Assembly (NCBI RefSeq): GCF_023169945.1
Contig: NZ_AP025591.1
Span: 5,142,481-5,206,480 of the forward strand
Length of the DNA stretch: 64,000 nt
From: Anaeromyxobacter oryzae
GTDB lineage: Bacteria > Myxococcota > Myxococcia > Myxococcales > Anaeromyxobacteraceae
Direction: 5' to 3'
The notes under the pieces: generated by a model
What the model was told of the DNA's origin: nothing
What the model saw: only the letters and a program-made list of their open reading frames with translations
Database searches by the model: none
In this document: positions 63,929-64,000 of the stretch, in pieces
Position numbering within the stretch: the stretch's first letter is position 1
Layout: each line of letters begins with the position of its first letter
Program-made: the position numbers and the translations under genes

Positions 63929-64000
63929 ATGACCGTGCGCCGCGATCCGACCGCGCCCTGGGACACCGCCCGCGCCGCGCGGCGCGCGCGGCTCGAGCGG
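63929..64000 (+). CDS. Start of a further gene (truncated by the window edge)
   Basis: Twenty-four codons from ATG 63929 are open to the right edge, seven bases after livF, in the same orientation. The visible part (MTVRRDPTAPWDTARAARRA) is too short to identify. In related genomes phenylacetate-CoA-ligase-type genes often follow liv genes; that would fit but is only a guess. Confidence 0.5.
   Translation, partial: MTVRRDPTAPWDTARAARRARLER

Overview
The window is very GC-rich DNA (low 70s percent by eye) with tight gene packing, heavy G/C third-position use, frequent GTG starts and a large stock of hybrid histidine kinases, a Ser/Thr kinase with TPR-like repeats, multiheme cytochrome/NrfCD redox genes and Liv transporters. 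Together with a broken HNH gene of a type I associate with Anaeromyxobacter, this suggests a myxobacterium (Myxococcota), most likely Anaeromyxobacter or a close relative. That assignment is inference; no rRNA, tRNA or CRISPR array is visible.

Layout. 1-8.6 kb: two lipoproteins, a group II PLP decarboxylase, a small membrane protein, a PAS hybrid kinase, a HAD phosphatase ending inside a REP-like palindrome, another lipoprotein, short tandem repeats and a sigma factor. 8.5-11.3 kb: a Ser/Thr kinase converging on, and overlapping, the sigma factor gene. 11.4-17.3 kb: a four-gene minus-strand operon coding for a divergent acyl-CoA dehydrogenase, an ETF:quinone oxidoreductase fused to a ferredoxin domain, and EtfB/EtfA, which should pass electrons from an acyl-CoA to the quinone pool. 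17.5-22.9 kb: a three-gene minus-strand operon (REC-kinase, PilZ plus SAM methyltransferase, six-TM kinase-REC-kinase) with a good sigma-70 promoter. The methyltransferase resembles PhcB, the 3-hydroxy fatty acid methyl ester synthase of Ralstonia quorum sensing, so the operon looks like a rearranged Phc signalling system and is the most interesting item in the window.

23-28.6 kb: an MFS transporter, then a complete CUT1 sugar ABC transporter (binding protein, two permeases, ATPase). 28.6-33.3 kb: an FNR-like box and a perfect palindrome precede a small repeat protein, a tetraheme cytochrome c, a four-cluster ferredoxin and an NrfD membrane subunit, a likely anaerobic quinone-linked complex, followed by a large DUF2339-like membrane protein. 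33.4-42.2 kb: a small CxxC protein, a degenerate receiver, an S41 peptidase, NADP-type glutamate dehydrogenase divergent from a PEP-synthase-like ATP-grasp protein, and an orphan LivJ. 42.2-44.4 kb: a Sel1-repeat protein, then about 1.4 kb of decayed DNA in which a broken HNH gene lies between inverted repeats. 44.4-50.7 kb: a DEAD-box helicase, a PAS hybrid kinase, DAHP synthase and a TonB-dependent receptor, all on the minus strand. 51-57.2 kb: a translationally coupled set (triple-receiver hybrid kinase, CheR, CheB, REC-kinase). 57.2-59.0 kb: a SAM methyltransferase overlapping a CelD-like acetyltransferase. 59.3-63.9 kb: a full livJHMGF operon, with the start of a further gene at the right edge.

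The chief uncertainties are start codons (noted per gene), exact transporter substrates, and the identity of the Phc-like signal.
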